Notes under the pieces: model-generated | The model's input: the letters and a program-made list of their open reading frames with translations, nothing else | Databases searched by the model: none | What the model was told of the DNA's origin: nothing | Translations under genes and position numbers: made by a program | From: Ailanthus altissimus | Lineage: Eukaryota > Streptophyta > Magnoliopsida > Sapindales > Simaroubaceae | Length of the DNA: 64,000 bases | Assembly: GCA_946807835.1 (NCBI GenBank) | Contig: OX327700.1 | Span: 25,394,001-25,458,000 of the forward strand | Reading direction: 5' to 3' | Shown: positions 13,017 to 23,180 of the stretch, piece by piece | Layout: every line of letters begins with the position of its first letter | Position numbering within the stretch: the first letter of the stretch is position 1

Positions 13017-16000
13017 TTAGATTTTAAGTTGTCCCAAGCTCTGTACTGCTTCAGTTTCAACATTGTTCAGGATTGTGTTCTGTCTTTTCTCCACTTGAGA
13101 CTGCGTTCTATCTATCATTGTAGGAGCAACAGAACTTGAAGGACCTTCTTTCTGAATGGAAGAAGCAGCAACTGTTGACGGATCACGTTTAACAATACTA
13201 GTTGGAAGATCTTTCTGAATGGCAGCACCAATGACATTTGGGGGATCGTCTTTTTGTACTGCAGGAGCAGTAACAGTTGGAAGATCTTTCTGAATGGCAG
13301 GAGAAATAACCATCAGAGCATCTTCTTTTGGAGCAAGAGGAGCAATAGGGGCCAAAGAATCTTCTTTGCAGACAGTCAGAGAATCATCTTTACGAACTGG
13401 TGGAGCAGCATATACTGGCACAGCCTGCCTGATTGTGACAGGTGGAGCAATTCGTACAGGTGGGATGCGCATCACCTGAGAGGGAAGCACAGATGATAGT
13501 GATGGTTGTGGAGGTGCTGAGAAACATGGCACTACAGTTCTTACTGTCACGGGTGGTGCAGTGCCATGACAAGAAGTCCTATACTGTCGAATTGGAACAT
13601 AAGGTGCTGCTCCTGCAGCATGGAATTTCAGAGGTCGAGCCACGCGGCCTTCTGTGCTAGAGAATTGTGGTGGTGGGAAATGTTTGTCATGTGCTCCTGT
13701 TGTCGTTAGTCTGTGTCGAGAAGCTGTCTTAGAGCAAATTAAGGGGAGGATTTTTGACGTGGTAACACAGGGAGGCTGTGGACTTGTAGGTCTAAGGTTT
13801 TGAGCAGCGAACTTTCTTGTAAATGGTATTGGAGCATCGGGGCAGTTTGCCATGGCCATCTTTTCCTTCAGGCGGTAATTCAATAAGGCCCGTGCTATTG
13901 TAATCTGTTCTAACTCATCATTATTCTCTGGCTCAGATGAAGAGCTTGCAGTTTCTTTTGCCACTGGGAAAGGGAGAACAAAGGAAAGAAGAAAGTTTAG
14001 TTTACCCTTCGGCATAAGAGTTCCGACCCTAATATTTCAGCATATTATTGATAACTATGTCCACTTAGAAATCTCAAGAAATATAAATAAATCATTCATC
14101 CAGATCGTTGTGAATTGTTGATTACAGACTATGTGACCAAAGAGTTGACTCTAACATAAAAGGATGGCTAGGACTTAGGTGCAACAGGCCATAAAGAAAA
14201 AATAGATTAAAACTCACATTGTTTCAGAGATGTCCAAGCTGCCATAGCCGCATTCTTTTCAGCTTGCTTCTTGTTCTTGGCAGGTTCTCCTGTAAATGTT
14301 ATTCCAGCCAATTCCACTATCCCTGTAAAAACAGGCTGGTGTCCGAGGCCTGACCTGATTGTTGTGTAATGTGGTAATGGAGCTCCAACTCTTTGAGCAA
14401 TTTCCTGTAACAGGTTCTTGTACACCCCCGTCTCATCCTAACCACAGAAAAACCTAATTGGTATCAGGACAACAAAACAACATCCAGCTGTGACCAAGCT
14501 CACTGGGGAATATGCAAGTACAAGTGAAATCACAAATTAGGTTGTATCAAGCAAGTAATATCTTAAAGAGATTATTGCGGCAGCCAGGCAGTTACTAAAT
14601 TATGTTTACCCACAATGTGGTATCCTTAAAGTCCTATCATCTTTTCACATACACAGTAGTTATTCTTAAATTTAGAATATAGAGTAATCAAACTGTGCCA
14701 CAGGAACAGATAGTCAGATAAAGTAGAAATTTCAATCTGCAGATTCATACATACTGCATCTATCACCAAATTACAACATTACAGAAAGGCACCACCAACA
14801 CCAATGATCATTCAAAATGATTATAGAAGAGAGACTATTTATAATTATACAGGTCAGTGAAGTTTTCAGCTCAGGTGAATGAAATAGAACCAAATCTTCC
14901 CTCCAAGACCCCCAAATATCAACGTAAAGCAAACAAAATATTGGAATGTTGTCCATCCCAAGGTAATAAATACTTTTCCTATTGAAAAATTATGTATAAT
15001 TGTTATTCAGTTAATGTAATATGGGCTACAAGAAATGGATACAACATAGTGACTCTGTGGACATTCCCCTTTCAACATCTTGGTGAATAAGAAGCAAAAA
15101 TTGAAGATGGAGCAATCCAAGGTTAGATGTGTCATGATAAATGATCATGAAGCACACAGCCGGAATTTCATCACTTGAACTGTCATTGCATATTATCACT
15201 TGTCAAACCGCTGAATTTTCTTTTTTAAAAAAATAAAAGAATAAAAAAAAAATTCAAAATATATTCTAATCTGTGAAAATTGCTTTTGGACTGAAGCTTT
15301 ATACTATTCAACGGGAATAAAAACCCCTGAAGTCTCCATAGCCCAAAAACATTTGATTGACCGAAACACCCCTCAGAGGTCAAATTAAGAACGCAAACAG
15401 ACCTAGAAATGCAAGTACAGCTGTTTTGCATAATATATATAAAAAAAAACGACAAACAAATCAAGATCGGTCCTCTAGTAAACGCTTTAGTTCTCTCTCT
15501 CTCTCTCTCACCCAGAAACTTCCCAGTTCCCACTGTTTTTCTGATATTCTACAATAATTAAAAACACTCAATTGTCGTCACCTAAAGTCAGAAAATCCCA
15601 CTTCCACGCTGTAACAGGAAGGGCGTTTTGGTCATTTCAAATACAACACCGCCCACCCCCCAAAAAAGCCTCAATCTCCGGCGACACAGCCGTCGAGATC
15701 AATATTCGTCACCAAATTCTTATCTTCCTTAAAGAAATTCAATTTTTTTTGGGCTTAATTTACTCACAAATTACTTGCAACAAATTACTGATCAGCTAAA
15801 AACATAAGTACAAACGGAACCCCAACGACGGGGAGGCTGAGAAATGTAGAGGGAAGGAACTGACCAGAATCCGGGCGGCGAGGGAGGGGGAGGGGCCCCG
15901 ATGGGAGAGGGAGTTGAGGGCGACCTCTGCGGCGGAGTGCTCCGCCTGACGGAGAGTGGAGCAGTAGTGAGGGCTCTCGAAGATCTCGCCGTTAAAGTTA

Positions 16001-16110
16001 ACGGTGGCTTTGAATCTGGGCGCGTGGTCGGGACCTTCCCGAATGCACGTGTAGGAAGGAAGATTAAAGCAGCTCCGCTGGGCCAGCTCTTGCAGCTGGT
16101 TCTTGTACAT
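13017..16110 (-). CDS. DRB2: DRB2-type double-stranded RNA-binding protein (3 exons)
   Basis: Predicted exons on the minus strand are 16,110-15,865, 14,437-14,218 and 13,963-13,017, giving 470 aa. Junctions are CTG|GTCAGT...TAG|GAT and AAT|GTGAGT...CAG|TGG, and all phases close. The ATG at 16,110 begins MYKNQLQELAQRSCFNLPSY, the start of dsRNA-binding domain 1 (about residues 1-70). Domain 2 starts near residue 86 (VYKNLLQEIAQR) with the GHQPVFTG and KNKKQAEKNAAMAAW signatures. Both domains look intact. Plant DRB2/3/5 proteins bind dsRNA and act with Dicer-like enzymes in small-RNA pathways. The C-terminal half is Pro/Ala/Val-rich and ends in a degenerate QKD-type repeat. Arabidopsis DRB2 is somewhat shorter; the tail accounts for the extra length. 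DRB3 or DRB5 cannot be excluded by eye. Confidence 0.93.
13060..13420 (-). repeat. Degenerate tandem repeat coding the DRB C-terminal tail
   Basis: The end of the DRB-like protein repeats blocks such as APAVQKDDPPNVIGAAIQKD: a Val/Ala/Pro/Ile-rich spacer followed by an acidic-basic Q/R/K-K-D/E-D/G box. About eight imperfect copies can be seen (KDDS, KEDS, KEDA, QKDL, QKDD, QKDL, KRDP, QKEG). In the DNA this is visible as recurring words like gatctttctgaatggcag, about 30-60 bp apart. It lies outside the RNA-binding domains. Confidence 0.75.
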
Positions 16111-16130
16111 TTCGTATCCTCTCTTCTTCC

Positions 16131-16147
16131 ACACACACACACACACA
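16131..16147. repeat. (CA)n microsatellite in the DRB 5' leader
   Basis: A run of about eight CA units lies roughly 20-37 bp upstream of the DRB start codon. It would read as (TG)n in the transcript leader. A TC run also lies in intron 1 near 15,491-15,510. Confidence 0.8.
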
Positions 16148-16739
16148 AACTCACAAACACTCGCTCACTTTGTAAAGTCTCTCTTCCCCGCACTTCGGTT
16201 TAGTTCATGGTTTAAGGATCCGATCGGGGGTTACTCGGGTCGGGCCAGAGGATCAGAGTTTTTTTAGGGTTTTGTGTGTGTTGGTCGAAGGGATAGAGGG
16301 TAAATGGAAAAATGGAAAATGGAAAATGGGAAATGGAGACAAACGAAGGTGGGGGGTGAGATTAATATTTTAATGGGGGAATTTCAATAAATTATGGGTT
16401 TATCAGAAGAGGGTCAACTAAACTTTAGGCTGCTTGCTGCATGGATGTGATCTTTCATTTATTTAGGGGTATTGGTTTTTTTGTCTTATTTATTTATTTA
16501 TTTGTGTGTATTTATAAATTATGTCCGAGTTTTCAACTACTGTATTTATGTGTTTTAGTTTGGCAGAGAAAGAAAATATGTATAAAAATATGGTTGTTTG
16601 TTTTTCCTCTTAGTCTTAGGTAGGTGTAAAGTCTATATTCTGGATTTGGATTTTCTTTAATAACATGTAACTAACTTATTTAGAAGTATCAATTTAAAGG
16701 TTGATTACAATATAAATAAGAGTCATTGATTTTAAAAGT

Positions 16740-17135
16740 TATATTATACATAATTTTTGGGTCAAACCCTAATTTTTTTTAAAAAAATTCTCATCTCTTT
16801 AAAAAAATATCTAATCTAATTAAATAAAAAATTATTATCTTAAATTTATGAAATTAATCAAAATTATGATCTCTCAAAGAATTATAAATTATAAAGTTAA
16901 TTCAAATTAATTGCCTTTTTAAAATACATCTACAACAATACTTATAAAAAAGTTACTCTATAATAAAAAGGACAAATTCTGAATCTCTTCTCTCTTATTC
17001 TTAAGATTTTTTATTAATAGACGATTTGAGCATCAGAGAGTTTTCACGGACACTCTCACCTATCAAACCGTAGTCATTTTCTATTTTACAGCACACAATT
17101 TTATAGATTTACGTGAATAATAACAATAGCATATG
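16740..17135 (+). repeat. LTR-like tail, copy 1 of a dispersed family
   Basis: This stretch aligns by eye with 22,780-23,180 in the same order. Shared words include gggtcaaaccctaat / gatcaaaccctaat, taatttatgaaattaat, cttataaaaaagtt / tctataaaaaggtg, cttctctct..ttattctta and tttacgtgaataataacaa / ctacgtgaagaatagtaataac. A TATA-like tataaaaa, a pyrimidine-rich leader and the closing tacgtga block resemble the R/U5 end of plant Ty3/gypsy LTRs. I see no adjoining internal coding sequence, so it is a fragment or an old solo LTR. Confidence 0.5.
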
Positions 17136-18550
17136 TTATTTTTAAAAATATATAAATTTAATTCGTTAATTTAAAAATTATTCAAAATTTCAAATTAACA
17201 GTTTAATACTATGTATAGAGAAATGCGATAAAAAGTCTGTGAATACTAATAATTCGAAGATAAATTTTTATCCTCGTCAAACTGATAATTTTTATCTTTG
17301 TTTTGATTTGTATTTATTTTACTTTTCCCAAGTATGCTTTCTTCTCCGTTTAACTGCTAAACTAACTGTCAGTGCTCTAGTTTACTTCCTCCACATATGC
17401 ACACCCTTTTTAAGTTTAACAACGAATCTGAACCTTCTTGAAGTTTATTGCCCTTAATGCTCCTTTGTTTTTTATGCATGCAGTATCATCACTTAAATTA
17501 CAAGTTTCAAGTTTCAACAGATGGTTTTGCTTAATTATGTTAGAATATTAGAATCCTATGCTAAAAAAAAAAAAGAAAAGAAAAGGAAAAGCTCCTCTGG
17601 AAAGAATACAAGATGGATTGGCTTATAGATTAATTCTTTTTTTGGTTAAATAAAAAGAAAAAAAGAAAATTGATAGAGCTTTTAAGTGCAGTTATTATGA
17701 TTCCTTTACATTCTTTGACCATTGCATAAATCTCTTCTTCACTTTGATTGTTTGCTCTCCTTTTTGTTTGGATTCTTCCTCATGATACTTGCAATTGAAA
17801 CTTTAGGTCACCACACTCATCATCACTCACCAACACAAGCTCCATCCTTGCAAGACAATTCTTCCTCTCCTAGTTTCGCTATGACCTGTAAAATATCTTT
17901 TGATCTCTATGACTTTTTGTAAGTGTACATGCTCATTGAATACTCTAGAAACCCATATCCCTAAAGCTGTAATGGAATTAGAGCCCATGGAAAACAATAA
18001 ATATTATATTCTGAATTCTTTTGCAATGAAAAGGAAAATTTAGTTATTATTTTGAAAATTAGTTTCATAAATTGTAAATTGATTAACCACAAACTTGAAT
18101 TTTTATGGCTGTTAGATCTCTGAAATTTTATTTTGTGATTGCAAAAATTTCTAACATTTAATTGGATTGAGTTGAGATTTTTTGTGAATGCGAACTTTCA
18201 GCTATTATGGCTCTTAAATTTATGGAATTCTCTATCTAGGTTGTAAAAAAATCCAATATTTATTTTTCTCTGATCAAGGTTCCTGTGAGAAAAGTTTTTG
18301 GATACATTACTTGATCAGTTAAATAGATTCATTCATGCATGTGATTGGATGTGTTATATTGGAAATACTATTGTTGGACACTTTATTATTAGCTGAAGTT
18401 TTGAGGATTAATGATTTTCAACAATAATCATGTTGGATTACCAACACCTTGCGAAGTTCTTATTTTTGTAGGTTATTGCATATGATGCATTTTCAAATGA
18501 AGATATAGAATTATAACTATCAGGATGTCAAGGAAATGGGGATGGTCGAG
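17136..18550. other. AT-rich intergenic DNA, no gene seen
   Basis: No gene recognised. Frames at 17,239-17,457 and 17,722-17,922 are short, rich in Phe/Leu and without motifs. Nothing here has the codon texture of the real exons nearby. Confidence 0.5.
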
Positions 18551-20091
18551 CTTATGCAATTAGCTGTCCTTTGAAGTTATTGGTCAAGATTGAGAACAAA
18601 AGCCTGAGCATCTTTAATGACCGAGGTAACCACAAAAGCCCCAAGAAACCTTCGGTAACTGATAAAGGCTCGAACACCTTTACTGGCTGAGAAAGACCCC
18701 AAGCATCTTCATTGTTGAGGCAACCACCATAACCCTGAGCTGTTGATCCATCTTTGCTGACCGAGGCAACCACCATAACTTTGAGCCACTGTTACTGCCC
18801 CGGAAAAGAATTGAACCATTGCTACCGTCTTGGGAAAGAGCTGAGCCATTGTAGCCATCGCCATAACAAACAATTACAGTAGTCGCGGTGGAACCTTAAC
18901 GCCCTAAAACCCTTAACTAAGCGGCAATATTGCAATAGATTTGAACCATGCAACAGCTTCTAGTTGAATTCCAGTGCTTTTAAGACCTGTACCACACCTC
19001 TCGCTTGGGCTTACTACTCTATTTCATTTGGCTTTTTTATGCACAACATTGAACTCTCCCTATTATACCTTAACCATGTGAACCCTATTAATTGGCCATA
19101 ACTGAATCCAAAGCGAGACAACACCCTAACCCCACTCGAAATCAAATATGCACCACAGCAACAACAAGTTAAGTTTTAAGGGCTGTGATATTTAGGGGTT
19201 GCTGTGCTTGAGGAAGATATTGCAAACTTCCCGGGCCTTAGGTCATCTCAGGGGAATCAGTAGTTGCAAAGGTCCTAATGGTTTTTACGCTAGAGGAATA
19301 TTTCCTGCATAGGTTTATTAAATATTTTTTGACTTCTAAGAAGGGAAGAAGCTAGTTAAAAGACACATCATACTCCAATCAGAATGTGCGGATCAACCCT
19401 TTTCAAACCTTGCAAAACATTCGGTTGTAATAGAGGTTTTTAGTTGTCCACCAACTCATCATACTCCAATTGAGAAGCAACCGAGCTCATTAGTTTCTCC
19501 TGAGAAAGATGCATCCAATTTTATGGAATTTGACATGTTAGGATTATAAACTTCTGAAAACAGATGAAATGTTTCTACTAAAGGGCATCTATGAAGATGG
19601 CACTCTTGCCTTTTGCTCTCGTATTAGCGAAATGACCTTGCAGTCCTAAAGGTTTCCCCGAGAGAATTGCAAGCAAACTTCAACAATCACCGAAAGCTTT
19701 TGAGTTGACGCAAGGATGACCCATGCAACTTGGGTCGTCACCCATGCAGCTTGCTGACCGGGAGAAAAATATGACCTGCTTATAGATTTGGAACCTTTCA
19801 TTATTGAACTGCACATATAACCATGTGAACCATGCACAGTCTGATAGCCAGCCATGATGCAGAGATCAGGAACATGTAATTAATAATGGCTTTGTGGAAT
19901 GTGTAGCCTCGTTTGAGCTATAACACTCGATCACCTAAGCTCCACGAGGCTAAACACTAAGCATGTTCCAAGTACGACCAAACTAAGTCTAAGGCCAACT
20001 ACCTAATCACTTACCAAGGATTTCGAGTTGATCACTTAGGCTCTCAAGAAGTCCAATTACTTAAGTTCTCATTAAAGATCTCGACTAAATT
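18551..20091. repeat. Decayed retroelement non-coding DNA with 25-bp type repeats
   Basis: The region is built from degenerate repeats. At 18,610-18,790 units such as gaccgaggcaaccaccataac recur. At 19,915-20,090 there are units of the cacttaggctctcaagaag type. They match the style of the arrays at 2.2-2.9 kb. It continues on the far side of the small retrotransposon at 21,840-22,740, so that element inserted into this older repeat. Confidence 0.55.
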
Positions 20092-20096
20092 ACTTA
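20092..20096. repeat. Target site duplication, left copy (actta)
   Basis: actta directly precedes the TGTTA start of the left LTR and is repeated exactly at 21,830-21,834 after the right LTR. Removing the element leaves aaattacttagac, which fits the ttacttag words of the surrounding repeat. Confidence 0.85.
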
Positions 20097-20488
20097 TGTT
20101 AAAAAATATAAAATATAAAAGAAAAAGATAATAGAAATAATAAAGAGAAATTGTAAAACTTAAAAGACTACATTGTTATTATAATATTGTCTATTACAAT
20201 ATTACAGAAACAGCCTTTATATAGGCTTTAGGTTAATATAAATAAGAAAATATAAATACATAAAAAGAAATCAAATATAACCTATTAATTATAAAATATA
20301 TATGGTAGGTGATTAATATTGTTATTATAATATTGTCTATTACAATGTTACAGAGACAGCCTTTATATATGCTTTAGGTTAACATAAATAAGGAAATATA
20401 AATACATAAAAAGAAATCAAATATAACCTATTAATTATAAAATATATATGGTAGGTGATTAATATATTGATATTCTATATCTTTAATA
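20097..20488 (-). repeat. 3' LTR of the NDC1-carrying element, with internal duplication (392 bp)
   Basis: Same sequence as the 245-bp LTR but longer, because a unit of about 146 bp is tandemly duplicated (first copy from about 20,173, second from about 20,319). The two units differ at a few positions, for example acagaaacagcc versus acagagacagcc, so the duplication is not brand new. The second unit is closer to the other LTR at that site. Confidence 0.85.
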
Positions 20489-21538
20489 TCCCCCCTCAAA
20501 CTCAAGTAGAAGTTTGAGTTTGAAAAAAAATATTTTTTTATTGTAATGATGGGTATTGAGAAAATCAATCACTTGCGGATGCAGACGCATTGAATGAAAC
20601 TTAAAATCAACCGTTGCGAGTGCAAGTACGTTGATAAAGAAACAGAAAATCAGCCGTTGCGAGTACAAGTGCGTTGTCAACCACTGCGAGTGCAATCGTG
20701 TTGATAGAGAAAAATCAATTGCTGCGAGTGATCCTTTAAGTGGAGCAAATATGAACCTTTTTGTATGTAGCACCTGATGTAAATGGTGATCTAGTTCCCA
20801 ATAGAGAAACACAACAAAACAACCAGTGAAAAAGATGATTTTCTCAGCAATGAACTCTCCAATTGTTACTTCACCCTTAATTTGATTTGCCCGAAAGACT
20901 AGCAGCGAAGCTGAAAACAAAAAAACCAACAGCAAAGCTGAAAATATGTAAGATACACAAGATAGCTTTAAGGCTCTTTTAGTGGTTGAAGGGACACCCA
21001 TCTTGAAACTGAAGAAAGGAGGCCGCTGAATGATTGGAAATTGCAAAATCCATTTCTGTGTATAAACATAAAACAAAGCATAAACCAATCCACAAACAAA
21101 ACCCCTAAACCCCAATTTCCAAAACATCTCAGCTCCACCAAAACCATTCACCCAGCAAACAGATACCATTGATGCGAAACCGGACACGGCGGCGGTGGCC
21201 ACAAACAGCACGAGAGTCAAAAAGACCACCGCCCGGTGCTGAAAGTCGGGGGACCAAAAAGAGAGGAGGCCGAGGGTGAGCTGGAGCAGCGAAACGGGGC
21301 GATTGGGATGGAGAGAGGAGGCGAGGAAGAGAGAGAATGAGAAGGCGAACTGGGAGAAGTGAAAGGCGAAGAAAGTGAAGAGGAAAGTGAGGAGAGAGTT
21401 GGGGAATGAAGAGAGTGAGAGTACAGGGAGAATGAAGAGCTTGACGAGGATGAAAATGGCGGATGATAGGATTGATTGCCAGATTAAGAACCCCAAGTGA
21501 CGATTTTGGACTACCGATTCTAATGGTGGTGATGGCAT
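20483..21538 (-). CDS. Captured 5' portion of nucleoporin NDC1, fused to element sequence (351 aa ORF)
   Basis: The ATG at 21,538 lies only 33 bp after the primer site. Residues 1 to about 272 resemble the N-terminal membrane region of plant NDC1 nucleoporins. There are several hydrophobic helices, then the conserved stretch FPIIQRPPFFSFKMGVPS (about residues 167-184) and a WELDHHLHQVLHTKRFIFAP block (about 247-266). NDC1 anchors the nuclear pore complex in the pore membrane. After residue 272 the reading frame enters the minisatellite, the polypurine tract and the first bases of the LTR, where it stops (TAA). The long C-terminal NDC1 domain is absent. The frame has no stop over 270 codons, so capture is recent or the frame is under constraint. 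Whether a protein is made is unknown. Confidence 0.75.
   Translation of the reverse strand: MPSPPLESVVQNRHLGFLIWQSILSSAIFILVKLFILPVLSLSSFPNSLLTFLFTFFAFHFSQFAFSFSLFLASSLHPNRPVSLLQLTLGLLSFWSPDFQHRAVVFLTLVLFVATAAVSGFASMVSVCWVNGFGGAEMFWKLGFRGFVCGLVYALFYVYTQKWILQFPIIQRPPFFSFKMGVPSTTKRALKLSCVSYIFSALLLVFLFSASLLVFRANQIKGEVTIGEFIAEKIIFFTGCFVVFLYWELDHHLHQVLHTKRFIFAPLKGSLAAIDFSLSTRLHSQWLTTHLYSQRLIFCFFINVLALATVDFKFHSMRLHPQVIDFLNTHHYNKKIFFFKLKLLLEFEGGY
20489..20497 (-). other. Polypurine tract
   Basis: On the minus strand GAGGGGGGA lies directly before the 3' LTR. It is the expected plus-strand priming site, and it also supplies the last codons of the NDC1-fusion ORF (Glu-Gly-Gly). Confidence 0.85.
20563..20734 (-). 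repeat. Minisatellite in the retroelement's internal region, about 5 units
   Basis: On the plus strand five units share the pattern aatcaaccgttgcgagtgca followed by agtacgttga. They start near 20,563, 20,605, 20,648, 20,677 and 20,713, about 30-43 bp apart. They lie between the end of NDC1 similarity and the polypurine tract, and they code the non-NDC1 tail of the ORF. Confidence 0.7.
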
Positions 21539-21571
21539 ATTTGTGATTCTGGTTTGGGATATTTGAGAGTT

Positions 21572-21584
21572 GGCTCTGATACCA
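21572..21584 (-). other. Primer binding site for tRNA-iMet
   Basis: On the minus strand, TGGTATCAGAGCC follows the LTR end (TAACA) with no gap. This is the standard plant Copia primer site complementary to the 3' end of initiator tRNA-Met. Confidence 0.9.
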
Positions 21585-21829
21585 TGTTAGAAAATATAAA
21601 ATATAAAAGAAAAAGATAACAGAAATAATAAAGAGAAATTGTAAAACTTAAAAGACTACATTATTATTATAATATTGTCTATTACAATGTTACAGAGACA
21701 ACCTTTATATAAGCTTTAGGTTAACATAAATAAGAAAATATAAATACATAAAAAAATTTAAATATAACATATTAATTATAAAATATATATGGTAGGTGAT
21801 TAATATATTGATATTCTATATCTTTCATA
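21585..21829 (-). repeat. 5' LTR of the NDC1-carrying element (245 bp)
   Basis: Read on the minus strand it runs from TATGAAAGATATAG to TTTCTAACA and is followed at once by the primer site. It matches the left LTR closely except for a 146-bp duplication present only there. The 5' end begins TA rather than the usual TG. This boundary was chosen because it gives a perfect target duplication and matches the base after the polypurine tract in the other LTR. Confidence 0.85.
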
Positions 21830-21834
21830 ACTTA
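21830..21834. repeat. Target site duplication, right copy (actta)
   Basis: Exact copy of 20,092-20,096, immediately after the right LTR end. Confidence 0.85.
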
Positions 21835-22740
21835 GACTTTTAAAAGGCTCAATTACCTAAAATTAAAGACCTCGAGCCAAACACTTAGGCTCTCCCCTAG
21901 CTAGACATTTATACTCTCCCTGAGTTGGTTACTTAATGCGACCACTTAAGCTCTCTCTAAGCCCATGCACTCAAGTCCTTATCAAGATTAATCATGTGAG
22001 CACTTTTCGAGGCCAAGCACATAAGCCATTTTCTACTCATTATTAGTTATTGTCTACATGTTTTTTTTTTAAATTATAGAAACTGGACCTCCATCCGAAT
22101 AGAAGAGAAAAGCAATGTACTTGAGCCTTGTGTGGGCATGGATTTTGCCCATGAAGATCTTGTGTGAGGGATTCCCACAAGGTGATTGAAGGCCTTGTGT
22201 GGAAAATTCTTACGAGGTGATTACAAGTTTTATGTGAAGGGATCCCCACAAAACGATTGAAGACCTTACAAGGGGGATCCCTAAAAGATGATTGAAGACC
22301 TTGTGCAAAAGATATCCATAAAGTGATTAAGACCTCTTGCGAAAGGTCTTAAGTCCTCCAGAATTTACAATTCATCAAGACCTAACATGTGGAGCCCTAA
22401 GCTCCACCGCTAATTAGTATTGATGTAAGTATAAAAATTCTATGCATGATGTCACAAGCCCCATTGTAGGTAGCTCAGCACCCAGCACGGGAATGAACCA
22501 CCTACGTATGGAGTCCTGAGCTCTATTGAAGTAAGATTTCATTTTGAAATTTAAAACCTAAACCCCTAGAGACTAGTATGGGCGTTTAGCATTCAAAACT
22601 CAAGCCCTCAAGCTATAACAAGGGTACTCATCATCGACAAACCCAATACTCATACTACCTGAACACCTCAAGATAGACTCAAAATTCAAGGGTAAATTTG
22701 CTAGCCCAAAGAACAACATAGAAAAGTTTCAAGTATCAAT
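21835..22740. repeat. Decayed retroelement DNA, continuation of the interrupted repeat
   Basis: Continues the style of 18.5-20.1 kb. At 21,940-22,025 units about 25 bp apart read like aagcccatgcactcaagtcc and gaggccaagcacataagcc. At 22,158-22,345 a separate tandem array has five to six units of about 35 bp with the core cttgtgtgaaggatccccac then gatgattgaaga. No coding motif is visible. Confidence 0.6.
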
Positions 22741-22779
22741 AAGTTGATAATGAAAACTAAAAGATCTATATTCTTTATG

Positions 22780-23180
22780 AATTTTTAGATCAAACCCTAA
22801 TCCTAAAAAGGACTTCATCCCTTTAAGGAAACTCAATCCAATTAAATGAAGAAATTATTACCCTAATTTATGAAATTAATGGGAATTATGATCCCTTAAA
22901 TTAAGAATCATAAATCATGAATTTAAATTAATTGCATTCCTAAAGAAGATTTACATAAAGGTCTATAAAAAGGTGAATCTACAACAAAGAAGGCAGGTTT
23001 TGAATTTCTTCTCTCAATCTTATTTTCACTCTTAAGATTTTTTTACATTTGGTTGACTTGGGCGTTGGAGGATTTTTGTTAACACTATCACCGATCTAAT
23101 CGTATTCGCCTTTTATTTTGTAGTACATAGCTCCATGGATCTACGTGAAGAATAGTAATAACAATTTTATTTTTTTTAAA
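22780..23180 (+). repeat. LTR-like tail, copy 2 of a dispersed family
   Basis: Better preserved partner of 16,740-17,135. It has tctataaaaaggtg, a pyrimidine-rich leader (ttcttctctcaatctta), the block gacttgggcgttggagga and the closing tctacgtgaagaatagtaat. That order is typical of the 3' part of plant gypsy (chromovirus-type) LTRs. No primer site or coding domain follows at 23.2 kb, so it is a remnant. Confidence 0.5.

Larger units (their letters stand above)
20097..21829 (-). mobile_element. Non-autonomous LTR retrotransposon carrying an NDC1 gene fragment
   Basis: A compact element of 1,733 bp, transcribed on the minus strand. It has LTRs at 21,585-21,829 (5') and 20,097-20,488 (3'), a primer site matching tRNA-iMet at 21,572-21,584, a polypurine tract at 20,489-20,497 and a 5-bp target duplication (actta). 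It encodes no gag or pol. Its internal region consists almost entirely of the 5' coding part of a host nucleoporin gene plus a short minisatellite. It must rely on proteins from an autonomous Copia-type element (inference from the iMet site and 5-bp duplication). The structure resembles maize Bs1, a known gene-transducing retroelement. Confidence 0.85.

Noticed and set aside
13254..13660. Frames antisense and in other phases to the DRB third exon
   Set aside because: Shadows of the repetitive C-terminal coding sequence.
15225..15799. Frames on both strands between 15.2 and 15.8 kb
   Set aside because: They lie in intron 1 of the DRB gene and include a TC microsatellite. No motifs.
20097..21829. 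Reading 20.5-21.5 kb as an intact host NDC1 gene
   Set aside because: The frame ends after the N-terminal part and runs into a polypurine tract and LTR. The unit is bounded by a primer site, LTRs and an exact target duplication.
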